Below are positions 35,102-45,349 of a stretch of DNA of 64,000 nucleotides, one piece after another. Source of the stretch: Cynocephalus volans. Lineage: Eukaryota; Chordata; Mammalia; Dermoptera; Cynocephalidae. The stretch spans positions 7,842,535-7,906,534 of the forward strand of contig NC_084471.1 of NCBI RefSeq assembly GCF_027409185.1, read 5' to 3'. The notes beneath the pieces are model-generated. The model saw nothing but the letters and a program-made list of their open reading frames with translations. It was not told the DNA's origin and did not search any database. Position 1 is the first letter of the stretch. Each line of letters starts with the position of its first letter. Made by a program: the position numbers and the translations under genes.

Positions 35102-35527
35102 ATGAGATTTATTATAAAGAATTGGCCTGTGCATTTATGGAGACTGGCAGGTATAAATCTACAGTGTGGGCTGGCAGGCTCAGGACCCAGGAGAGTTGGT
35201 AATGCAGTTCCAGCCTGAAGGCTGGCAGGTGGAGAATTCCTTTTGACTTGGGGGAGGGTCAGACTTTTTGTTCTGTTCAGGCCTTCAATTGATTTATTGT
35301 ATGAGTCCCACTCCCATTGGGGAGGGCAGTGTGCTTTATGCTGCTGATTAAAATATTAATCTCATCCAAAAACACCGTCATGGAAACATCCAGCATGTTT
35401 TATTAAATATCTAGACATCCCCTGGCCCAGGCAAGTTGGCACAAAATTAACCATCACATACACAGACCATAATTTATCATTCTCCTGTCAGCAGATGTTG
35501 GGTTTGTTAGGCAATTATGTTTTAGCT

Positions 35528-35897
35528 GATGTCTAAGATGGTGGTGCGCGGATGGGAGGAACACCCAAAATGGCTGTGAAGAGTTTCAGGTCCCTAGAAC
35601 AGCACGTTTTCCGAGAATCACAAGAAACCCCCTCCCCCTTCCTCACCACCACATCCCCTTCCCGTGTGCTCGAATTTCTCCACCTATAGAAAAATCCCAA
35701 CTCAGCTTCAACCCCGCTCGCTTCCCTCCCCTTCCTTTTTAGCCAATAGGAACAGTCCAGCTCAGCCTGACTGGATGTAAAAGGCCCAGCCCGATTCCCC
35801 CTGCTGCTGCTCCCACTTTCAAGAGGGTAGTCCGCCTGTTCATTTCCCTGCCTGATACACTTTGGTTGAGTCCCTGTCTCCTGGTGTTTCTTTTGCA
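35528..35897 (+). mobile_element. Retroviral-type solo LTR inside L1
   Basis: About 370 bp with sharply different composition from the flanking L1: 'gtctaagatggtggtgcg', a CCAAT-type 'agccaataggaac', a possible TATA substitute 'gatgtaaaaggcc', and a pyrimidine-rich 3' part ending 'tttcttttgca'. This resembles U3-R of an ERV1-class LTR. No internal region is present. Borders are estimated from where L1 sequence stops and resumes. Confidence 0.6.
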
Positions 35898-36832
35898 CTT
35901 AGGCTGGAGTTTTTTCCTTTCAGAGTTGCTTCCATTTTTGACCATTATGAGTACCGTGGCTATGAGCCTTCTTTTTACAGGTGTCCTGATGCATGTATAC
36001 ACTCATATCTCTAAGATTTATGCTTAGAAGTAGAATTGCTGGCTCCTGGGGTAATGTGCTCAACATGTGGAAATGCCACACCTAGTGACTGTATCAGTTT
36101 ATTCTCCCATCTATCATGATTGCCAGTTCCCATTGCCTGCATCCTCACCCAAACTGGTTATTGTTACATTTTTAAATTGTGCCCATCTAGTGAGTGTCAA
36201 ATGTTCTTTTATTCTGGCCGTAATTTACCTCTCCCTGGTTACTGACACGGATGAGCGTCTTTTCACATGGGTGCTGGAAATTCATGGGTTCTCTTTGGTG
36301 ACATGCCTTTTAGTTCTTATCTCATTTTTCTCTTGAGTTGTCTGTATTTTTCTTACTCATTTGTATCGATTCTTTATCCATTCTGAATACCAGTTTATTG
36401 GTTATATAAGGTATACATATCATATCCTACTTTAGATGTATACTTTTTCATTTTTGTTATGTTGTTTATTGTTAGACATTTAAAATTTCAATGTAGTTGA
36501 TTATATTAACCTTTTGTTTTATGATTGGTACTTTTTATGACTTTTGTTAGGAAATTCTTTTCTGCCTCAAAGTCATAAAGATATACTTCTCTATTTCGTC
36601 TTAACAATGTTAAAGTTTTGCTTTTCATATTAAATCTTAGTCCATCTGGAGTCGATTGCTGTAATTGCTTTTGTGTTTGCTTTGAGGTAGGGATCAGTTT
36701 TGTTTTCTTCTATATGGATGATTAATTGACTCAGCATCACTATTGAGTCCCCTCCTGTGCCTTGGGAGACTGTCTCTACTATATAAGAAGTTTAGAAATA
36801 TGTGTGGATTTGTTTCTTTTTTTTTAATTAAA

Positions 36833-37800
36833 TTTTTTTTGTTGTAAAATATAAATAACATAAAATTTACCATTTTAACCAGTTTTAAATGTACAGTTTT
36901 GTGGCATTAAGCGGATTCACATTGTTGTGCAACCACCACCATCATCCATCTCCAGAGAACTCTTTCATCATATCCAGTGGAAACTCTGTAACCACTAAAC
37001 ACTAACTTCACATTTTTCCTTTCCTCCAGTTCCATGGGTCTGTTTTTTGGGCTCTCCCTCTCTTTAAAAAAATTTTTTTTATTGTGTTAACAACAACTCC
37101 CCATTTCCCCCTCCCCCCAGCCCTTGGTAACCACCATTCTACTTTATATTTCCATGAGTTTGATTATTCTAGGTACCTTACATAAGTAGAACCATACAGC
37201 AATTTTTGTTTGTGTATGATGGGCTTATTTCACTTAGCATGTCGTCAGGGTTCATCCATGTTGCAGCATGTAATAGGATTTTCTTTTTCAAGACTGAATA
37301 ATATTCCATTGTAAGGATGTAACCACGTATTCTATCCATTCATCTGTCAAGGACATTTAGATTGCTTCCACCTCTTGGCTATTGTGAATAGTGCTGCTGT
37401 GAACATGGGTGTGCAAATATCTCTTTGAGATCCTGCTTTCAATTCTTTTGGATATACAAGGGTACTTCAAAAAGATTTGTATCATCTTCTAATTCTATTT
37501 TTCCAGGAACTTTTTGAAGTACCCTCATATACCCAGAAGTGTGATTTCTGGTTCATATGGTAATTCTATTTTTAATTTTTTGAGTCACCTCCCCATACTG
37601 TTTTCTATGGCACCTGTACCACTTTACATCCCCCAACAGTGTAGAAGAGTTCCGATTTTTCTACATCCTAGCCAAGACTTATTTATTTGTTTACTTTTTT
37701 ATAGTAGCCATTCTAATGGGTGTGAGGTGGTATCTCATTGTGGTTTTGATTTGCATTTCTGTAATGATTAGTGATGTTGAGCATCTTTTCATGTGCTTGT
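36833..37800 (-). mobile_element. L1 3' region (antisense), second element
   Basis: A new 3' end begins at about 36833 ('taacataaaatttaccatt'), then 'catgttgcagcatgtaatag', 'tcttggctattgtgaatag' and 'ggtatctcattgtggtttt'. It is L1M-type and broken by the mini-transposon at 37457. Confidence 0.88.
37457..37527. mobile_element. Palindromic mariner-like mini-transposon (clean TA duplication)
   Basis: 71 bp with ends 'caagggtacttcaaaaag' and 'ctttttgaagtaccctca', in the opposite orientation to the copy at 29571. It splits a conserved L1 phrase: 'cttttggata' lies to its left and 'tacccagaagtg' to its right, with TA duplicated at 37455-37456 and 37528-37529. Confidence 0.85.
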
Positions 37801-38640
37801 TAGTTATTTGTATATGTTCATTAAAGAAATGTCTGTTTTAGTCCTTTACTCTGGGCTCTTTCTTTGAGAGATCAATTTGTCTATTTCTGCATAGCTTTTC
37901 AATGAGTCTTGATATCTAGCAGATCAAATTCCCCACTTTTTCCTTCTTCACAAGGGTCTTGGTCAGACTTGACAATTTGCTTTTTTTTTTTTTTTTTTTT
38001 AAATACATTTTAGAGTCAACCTGTGAATTTTCTGTAAACAGTATGGAGCTAGATCTTTTTAAAGAAGTTTAATTTGACAATCTCTCTTTTAACTGGCAAA
38101 TTTAGTGTATTTGCATTTATTGGGATTACGGATATGTGTAGACTCTCTAATCCCTTACTTGGTGTTTTCTATTTCTCCCACTTTTTCTATGTTGCTATTT
38201 TTTCCTTTCTTACTTCCTCCTGTGTTGATTGAGATTCCCCCATCTCCCCATCTGCTATTTGTCATATTTCTTCTTGTACTCCTTGCCTCCTCCAATTTAG
38301 AAAGGTGTATGATCTATTTTTGATCTTTTAGAGGTCACCCTTCAGATTTTACTATTTAACAGTCTTAGTAGCTTAACTCCACTTCCTGGAAATTACAAGG
38401 ACTTTCTGTGAGCTCCAATCATCTGCTTATTTGCTATTGCTATCCAGTGTTGTAGTCTGTTTGTTTATACCCTACACTTTTTACTAACACAGTAGTTTTT
38501 TAGATTTACCCATGTTTTTGCTAATTTCTCCCATTCCTTCTTGCAGTTCAGATATTTCTTCTATTTTTCCTCTATTTGTTTTGGGGTTTTTTTTTGTTTT
38601 TTTGAAATCACTTTGTCTTTAGAATATGAAAAAAAAGAAT
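37801..38640 (-). mobile_element. L1 ORF2 remnant (antisense)
   Basis: 'gatcaatttgtctatttctg', 'gtatttgcatttattggg' and 'ttctcccattccttcttgc' follow old L1 ORF2 antisense order. An 18-21 base T run lies at about 37981. Confidence 0.7.
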
Positions 38641-38694
38641 TCAGAATTCAGTAATTCAGAATATGAAAAAAAGAGTCAAAGTTATTCTCTTTAA

Positions 38695-38868
38695 GGGCCA
38701 GCCTGTGGCTCACTTGGGATAGTGTGGTGCTGATAACACCAAGGCCAAAGGTTTGGATCCCTATGTAGGGATGGCCGGTTAGCTCACTTGGGAGAGCCTG
38801 GTGCTGACAACACCACGTCAAGGGTTAAAATCCCCTTACCAGTCATCTTTAAAAAAAAAAAAAAAAAA
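38695..38868 (+). mobile_element. CYN-like dimeric tRNA SINE
   Basis: 'gtggctcacttgggatag', 'ggatggccggttagctcac' and 'agggttaaaatcccctt' with an 18-base A tail. Flanks are an imperfect duplication (ttattctctttaa, then ctgttccctttaa). Confidence 0.92.
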
Positions 38869-39240
38869 GCTGTTCCCTTTAAGGGGGATGCTACTATGAT
38901 TGCCTCATACAGGCATGATCAAAGGCCATGATGGGGCTGGGTTTCAAAGAGCATGGGTGATAAGAAGGCTTCATGGCTCACACATTGAAGAGTTTGGTTG
39001 TGGAGTCTCTGAGGGGTAGCAGGTGACAGAAGAGACATGAAATTTATCCTGGGACAGGGTGTGGTTCCTTGGTCATTAGCACCCCAAAGCATTTCTTGAT
39101 GATGATTCGATGTCATGAGAACCAAGCTGGATGGGCCGAGCAGGTTTCTCATCCATAGGGTCAAATTTCTTCAGTGTACACACAATCTTCCTGCTTAGTG
39201 AAGTAATACTGGAGAAAAATGACCACTCTTAAGCCAGAGG
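38869..39240 (-). other. Unassigned insert between L1 segments, possibly a retrocopy
   Basis: This stretch is neither L1 nor SINE. On the minus strand a frame of about 42 codons ends in two stop codons and contains 'KFDPMDEKPARPIQLGS', followed by 3'-UTR-like sequence. I do not recognise the protein and see no poly(A) tail, so a degraded processed pseudogene is only one option. Confidence 0.3.
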
Positions 39241-39289
39241 TTCCAATTCTATTTGCAGCTCAGTCTGCCTGACTGCCTCATGTGTTTTC

Positions 39290-39960
39290 TATTTTTCCTG
39301 TTCTTAAAGTATGTTCTTTAAGATGTTGTTTAGTGAAGGTCTACTAGTGGTAAACATTCTTAGTTTCTTTTTAATTTGAAATGTTCTTAAAATATAGTTT
39401 TCTTGGTGCACAGTTCTAAGTGGCCAATTAGATTCTGAACATTTTGAAGATACTATTCCATTTTTTGGCTTCCACTGTTGTTGAAATCTGTTGTCAGTTT
39501 TATTGTTATTCTTTATAAATTGATCTGTCTTTTCTCTTTGGCTGCCTTAAAGATCAGTGTTCTACAGTATTACCACAGTATGTCTGGGAATGGCTTTCTT
39601 TTTATTGATCCTGCTTGGTGGTTCCCGTATCTGTGGATTCATGTCTTTCATTGGTTCTAGCCAGTTTTCAGCTATCGCCTCTTCATTTTACCTCTCTCCA
39701 TCATCTCAGTTCTCTCCTCCTTCTGAGACTACAGTTAGACTTATGTTAGAAATTCTCAATTTCTTCTCTATTTTCTTAACATTTACTTATTTATTTATTC
39801 ATTCATTCATTCATTCATTCATTCATTCATTCATTTATTTATATTTCCTTGTCCTCCTTGGCTGCATCATGAGTCATTAAAAAAAAATCTCTTCTGTTAT
39901 TGTTCACTGTGTCTAATCATTGTTAAATACATTTTTTGAATTTTTTACTTTAGTGATTAT
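39290..39960 (-). mobile_element. L1 ORF2 remnant (antisense)
   Basis: 'tagtgaaggtctactagtgg', 'attccattttttggcttcc', 'ctctttggctgccttaaag' and 'cagtatgtctgggaatgg' are the usual old-L1 antisense text. Confidence 0.8.
39785..39844 (+). repeat. ATTT/ATTC tetranucleotide repeat
   Basis: About 60 bases of ATTT units flanking a run of roughly ten ATTC units. Confidence 0.93.
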
Positions 39961-40520
39961 ATCTTTTTAGTTATATTCTTAAAGTTAGATTTATTGCATA
40001 TATTAAAGTTCATAGTTTTTAGGTGTACAGTTCTATGAATTTGACAATTATATATAGTCATGAAACCACAACCATAATCAAGACATAGAATACTTTTTTT
40101 TTTTTTTTTTAAAGATGACCAGTAAGGGGATCTCAACCCTTGACTTGGTGTTGTCAGCACCAGGCTCTCTGAAGTGAGCTAACCGGCCATCCCTATATAG
40201 GGATCCGAACCCATGGCCTTGGTGTTATCAGCACCACACTATCCCAAGTGAGCCACGGGCTGGCCCTAAGATATAGAATACTTTGATCATCCCAGAAAGT
40301 TCCTTGTGCCCCTTTATAATCAATCTTCTTGCTCCAACCCAGTCTGTGGAAACCACTGATATGTTATCTGTTGTTATAGTTTTTCCTTCTCCAGAATGTC
40401 ATATTACTGGAATCAATCAGTATGTAGCTGTTTGTGTCTGGCCTCTTTCATTCAACATAATACGTGTGAGATTCTCCCACGTTGTTGTATGTGCCAAAAA
40501 TTATATTTTTAAATTCTAAA
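39960..40520 (-). mobile_element. L1 3' UTR (antisense), split by a SINE
   Basis: 'ggtgtacagttctatgaatt', 'catgaaaccacaaccata' and 'gtgagattctcccacgttg' fit the L1M 3' end. Confidence 0.75.
40097..40267 (-). mobile_element. CYN-like dimeric tRNA SINE inside L1
   Basis: Flanked by aagacatagaatacttt (40080-40096) and aagatatagaatacttt (40268-40284), a 17-base duplication with one mismatch. Confidence 0.94.
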
Positions 40521-40529
40521 AATTACATT

Positions 40530-42090
40530 TCATTTTTTTTCAAATCTACTTGATTTTTAAAAATAACCTCTTGCTACTTGTTCATTTCTGATTCCATCTT
40601 CTATTTCTCTGAACTTCCCACCGTAGTTATTTTATGTGCTATATTTGACAATTCTAATTTCTAGGGTCCCGGGTGATTTAAATTTCTTGTTTGTCATTAT
40701 TGCTGACCCTTATTAATGGTAGATTAAGTGTGTTTGTCTTTAATTAAGATCATCTAATAGGAACTCATTATCTGAGAATTCTTAGGGCCTAAACCGGACA
40801 TGTTTTCCTCCAGAGAGGATTTGTATTTGCTACTGGCAGAGACTACTTTAGCCCCCTTTATAGATCCTTTATAAAGCTAAAGTCAGAGGTTTGATTCCCC
40901 CACACTGACGTGGGCCTACGGTGAAGTCTTGTCATCCAGGGCTGATTTTGGCGTTTGCTCCCAGGGTAATCTTGTTCTTTCCATCTCCATTTAGACGCTG
41001 GTTACTTACTCTGGTTTCAGCTTAAAAGTGTTTGTCTCCCCTTTGGAGATTTCCTTTTCATTCCTATAAGCCCAGCAATTAAATTATGTTTGTATATTTT
41101 ATCCAGAGTCTTTTATTCTTTTATTGTTTTGGGTGGGCCTGTCATAGTACCTGGTCAGCTTACCAGCAGAAGAGGAAACCTTCCTCTTTCCTATTCTGCT
41201 TTTAATAGAAGTATTTTACTTTTATTTTCCTTATGAGTAAATCACAAGAATGGAGACTTTATCTAATGGATTTCTGTATCCCTTAAAAGCACTTGACCTT
41301 ATGTTGAGTGTATGGAAGGAGCTTAATAAATGCAAATAATTGAGTATTGGCATTGGGATTGAGGGAAGCAGTAGGTTAAACGGACTTGGACCTATGAGAC
41401 AGTGATACGAGAGTGGTCACAGTGAGACCAAAATGCCACCTTTATTACAAATATGGCAGATGTGGTGGACATAGCTCATCTGTAGTGCTAGCAGATGGGC
41501 TTGCTAACTCTCTCTGACCCACATTGTGGGCCCCGGCTCAGCCTACTCGAGGTTAGCTGGTTCTGCAGAGCAGACAGACTTGCTCCAAATGTCTGCCTTG
41601 CATTGGTCTGGGGTGGAGAGAGAAGGAAAAGAGGCCTAATTCCCATTGCACATGATCTTTTAATGGATGATCTCCATCTAGATAGGAAACCTGTTCTTGG
41701 TAGCTGATCCCCCCACCTGCCAGGAAGAGCACCCTACTGTTCTTTAGTGGGGAAGAGTTATGCATGGCATAGACTAGGAGCACTGAGGGAATTTCCTTCC
41801 TCATGGAAATCAGTGGAGAGGGGGAGCAGACATCCTTCCCTACTATTTGGAAGTGGATGGGATAAAAATAGAAATGATATCCAATTGATAGGTGTGGTGC
41901 CTGCCATCTGGTGCCCATGGGGAAGGGCTATGAGTAGATGATAAAGGTACTAGCGCCTCGGCTGAGCTGGCTTTTTGTTGTTCATTGTAGCTAGTTATTG
42001 GTAGGCCAGGTGGAGGGTGACTGGAAGCAGAGTAGATATAGGGATTTGGAGGGAAGGAGACTGAGATTTTGAGATACCAAGGGGCTGCCA
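40530..42090. other. Intronic segment, no gene seen
   Basis: L2-like tail text at 41240-41350 ('agcttaataaatgcaaat'). Open frames at 41495-41941 overlap on both strands and carry no motif. Confidence 0.45.
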
Positions 42091-42094
42091 AGAT

Positions 42095-42250
42095 CAGGTA
42101 CTTTATCTTATTTAATCTTGGATTTTTGGCAACCTGTGAGGTGGGAGATGCTGGTCCTCTTTTTTAAAGTTGAGGAAACTGAGACTCAGAGGTACATCAC
42201 CTTGTGATTCCATAGCTAGTGGTCCATGAGCTGGGGTTTGTACCAAGCTA
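42095..42250 (-). repeat. MIR SINE (antisense)
   Basis: 'gcaacctgtgaggtggg', 'agttgaggaaactgagactc' and 'ccatagctagtggtcc' fit an antisense MIR. Confidence 0.82.
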
Positions 42251-42522
42251 TGAGTTGAGACTGCACTTCTGTTCTTGAGACTTGATATCTGAACCTGAGC
42301 TGTGTCTGCCCAGGGGTGAGGCTGCCATTTCTGTCTTCGGGTTTTTCCCTTTCTTCTTTCAGTGCATGCTGTGCCTGTAGGTGCTAAGCCCTGTGCTAGG
42401 TGGCAAGGGAACAAGAGCAGTTAGGGATGATGGAGATGGGAGTGGGGGGGACAGGCATAGGCATAAGACTGGCATATAATGAGCCTGCTTGCGTGGCAGC
42501 TTAGGGAGGGGAGCAGCCCGCC

Positions 42523-42900
42523 TGTATTAGTCTGTTTCTGTTGCTTATGACAAAATACACAGAACTGGGTAATTTGTAAGACAATGAAATTTATTGCTTA
42601 CAGTTTTGGAGGCTAGTAAGTCCAGGGAACATATCTAGTGAGGGTCTTCTTTGTTGATGGCTTTACAGCGATGCGGGGGTCTCACATGGCAGAAAATGGC
42701 AGAGCAGAGAGAGCCTTCAGAACCATGCCATGACCACCATTAAACAATCAACTTAATCACCTCTTCAAGGCCCCATCTTTCATATACCATAGTAGGATTT
42801 CCCACCCTGTTAACACTATCACAGTGGGGACGAAGCCTCCAACACATGAAACTTAGTGGGGACACAGATCCACTGCATTCAATCCACTGCATCACCTATT
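42523..42900 (+). mobile_element. MaLR-type LTR (MST/MLT1 group)
   Basis: Starts 'tgtattagtctgtttctg' and runs through 'gaactgggtaatttgtaag', 'ggtctcacatggcagaaa' and 'gaaacttagtggggacacag', the MaLR LTR order. It is a solo LTR. Confidence 0.88.
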
Positions 42901-42904
42901 CTGG

Positions 42905-44790
42905 GTCTCTGGAAAAGGGGACCATGCCTAGCACCAGTGTGGGGCTTGCCAAGCCTGGGCAGAGAGCAGGCACATTGGCCCAAGAGACTGAAGCTATCAA
43001 ATGTGTAAATTCCAAAGCATATTTGAAGCATTTCCAACTTAATAAAACATATAAAGAATGAATGGAAAAAGCATATGTAGACTTTTTCTCAATGTGAAGT
43101 TAAAGGATGAAGCTTTAGGAGAATGGTGTTGAGCAGTGACACTACTGTACAGATTCCCAGTTGCATAATTCAGAGCACTAGGGAAGTTTTGACCTGCATT
43201 TTGCAAGACATTCATCAATTACTGGGTAAGTAAGAATAATGAAGTTGTTCAGGAGGGACTGCCTCATTGGTGAGAAACATTGTAGGGTCTGTCATTTTGA
43301 AACTGTTGTTCTGGAGTACAAGTACAACCTTCTTTAGAGTGTCTTCTGCCTGTCTTTTTTTTTTAAAGATTGTTTTAAAAATATCACTGCTAGCTTTCCC
43401 TCTTTGTCTTTCAGTAATTTTGTTGCAGGACATTTTTTTTTCTACATTTTTATTTTTTTAAAAGAAAATGTAATTTTATTAATATTATTTTTTACATTCT
43501 AGGATGTTGTGGAGCAGTTGGGAGGGAAGGGGAGAGGGGAGAGGGAAGGGAATGGGATGGAAGAAGGAGGAAGGAGGAGGGGTGGAATTGAGGCCTGTGG
43601 CACCCCCCTCATTCCCACAAGGGAGACCGGGGGGCTTCCAGCAGTGGCTGGGTCATTGCTGGGTTGGGTGCAGATGTCAGGTGGGTGTGGCAAAAGCCCT
43701 CACCCCCTCACCACCCCAGCTCAGGAGAGCCTGGGGCGCTTTCTGCTGTGGCTTGGTGGCTGACTGCGGGTGTGGTGGGGGGGAGCATGTTGTAGGACAT
43801 TTTGGACAGGAGTGTTTTATAGAAGTTCCTGTTTTGGCTAATGGTCACGTGGGCCAACACCTGACTGCTCTGTCAAAGGGGCTTATTTCTGCCCTGACCC
43901 TAGCTGCAAAGGTCATCTTGAATGTGTTTCAGAATGAATTTAGTCCCCACGTGCCGTTCATAATTTGAAAATTCAGGTGTGTACTTTTATTTCTAGAATT
44001 TTGTCCTGTTTCAGATATGGGAAGATGCTGTTACAAAGAAACACATTTAAAGCCGTTTAAAGCATGACTATGTTCTTAGTCTGTGAGGCAGTAGGCCCAG
44101 TGGTTCCAGACATGGTCTCCAGGTCCGAAAGCCAGAGGTAAAATTCTGCTTCTGCTGCTTTTATCCTGTCCCTGTGCAGAGCTACAACTTCAAGTGTCCT
44201 AGTGCACAGTTCTGACCATAGTTCATCTCTTTTTCTAGATATATAAAGAATTATTTTTGTAAAGTGGGTATCACATGGTGGTTTGTAACACTTCCTCCTT
44301 TTATCGTTTCAGCTTAGTGTTAACCTGCAGACTCTCAGAAACTGCTGAGTGAATGAAGAGAGGTGCAGCAGGGGTGGGCTGGAGAAGAGGGGGCTGTGGA
44401 GGGGCTGGGGTGGTGAGGGAGGGTGGGCAGGCCAGGGAGGTGCAGGGAGACTGCATTGCTGCCTGACCAGCACGGCTGGGTGGAGTGGGGAGACCACACA
44501 GGGCAGCCTCGTGGTTTGGAAGTCACTTCTTGCTGTCAGCACTATTCATTACCACAAATGCTTTGTGTCTGGTCGTGCACTGCTGTTGATCACCTGGTGT
44601 GACCTTCAGCTTATAGAGAGCCCTGCCTTCAGTTCCAGGTACTTATTACTGTCTTTGAGATTTTTAACAATTATTTTATTTCTTTAGGCTTCATCTTCCC
44701 TGGCTAAATTTTAAAATGAAGACCACATACATGGTCACTGACTCCTTTTTGCAAAGGACATAATGAATATTAATGAGTCCGTTTAAATTT
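42905..44790. other. Intronic segment, no gene seen
   Basis: Includes a purine-rich tract (43508-43590) and a GC-rich purine-biased block at 44346-44470. The 154-residue frame at 43504-43968 begins in low-complexity Gly/Arg sequence and has no motif. Confidence 0.45.
43508..43590 (+). repeat. Polypurine (GA-rich) tract
   Basis: Over about 80 bases nearly every base is G or A, for example 'ggagggaaggggagagggg' and 'agaaggaggaaggaggagg'. Confidence 0.88.
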
Positions 44791-44794
44791 TTAT

Positions 44795-45345
44795 GTTATT
44801 ATTTCTGTAATAAACTTTTTATTTTGGAGAAAGTTTAGATATATAGGAAAGTTGCAAAGATAATATAGAGAGTTCCTGTATACCTTTCACCCATTTCTGA
44901 TGTTAACATCTTATGTAACCATAGCACATTTGTCAAAATTCAGAAATTAACATTGGTGCAATATCATTAGTTAAACTACAGACTTTATTTGGATTTCACC
45001 AGTTTTTCCGCTGATGTTCTCCTGCAGTTGTAGGGTCCCATCCAGGTTCCCAGGTTGCATTTATTTGTCATGTCTCCTTAGTCTCCTCTGATCTGTGACA
45101 GTTTCTCAGACTTGCCTTGGTTTTCATGACCTTGTCAGTTTTGAAGAGTGCTGGTTGGATGTTTTGTGGAATGTCCCTTAATTTGAACTTGCCTGATGTT
45201 TTTCATAGCTTTAGACTGGGCTTATGTGTTTTGGGGAAGAATCCCACAGAGGCGAAGTGCCCCTCTTATCACATCTTAGCAGGGGGTGCATGATATCACC
45301 CCGACTTATCACTGATGATGTTAACCTTGCAGGTTTACTATTATT
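44795..45345 (-). mobile_element. L1 3' UTR (antisense)
   Basis: 'tagatatataggaaagttgc', 'cttatgtaaccatagcac', 'catgtctccttagtctcct' and 'ggaatgtcccttaatttg' match the old-L1 3' UTR. Confidence 0.82.
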
Positions 45346-45349
45346 ACTT

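Larger units (their letters stand above)
34683..35458. mobile_element. LTR-type element split by a MER2 copy
   Basis: It starts 'tgttaggattttccagag' and ends 'ttaaccatcaca', the TG...CA borders of an LTR; 'catccaaaaacaccgtcat' lies within. It is a common mammalian ERV-related LTR whose family I cannot fix. The MER2 at 34734 and a compound microsatellite lie inside it. Confidence 0.6.
34020..36830 (-). mobile_element. Old L1 (antisense) broken by five later insertions
   Basis: L1 text resumes after each insertion: 'agctttataaagaggg' (34069), 'tactgctgaataattttc' (34447), 'tttatcattctcctgtcag' (35472), 'agaagtagaattgctggc' (36026), 'gcctcaaagtcataaag' (36565). The interrupters are a MER2 copy, a CYN dimer, an LTR that itself holds a second MER2, and another LTR. 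Confidence 0.75.

Noticed and set aside
34683..35897. A full endogenous retrovirus formed by the two LTR-like segments
   Set aside because: The two segments are different in sequence and only L1 text lies between them; there are no gag, pol or env remnants.
43504..43968. 154-residue plus-strand frame
   Set aside because: The first part is the polypurine tract, the rest shows no family similarity, and another frame overlaps it.
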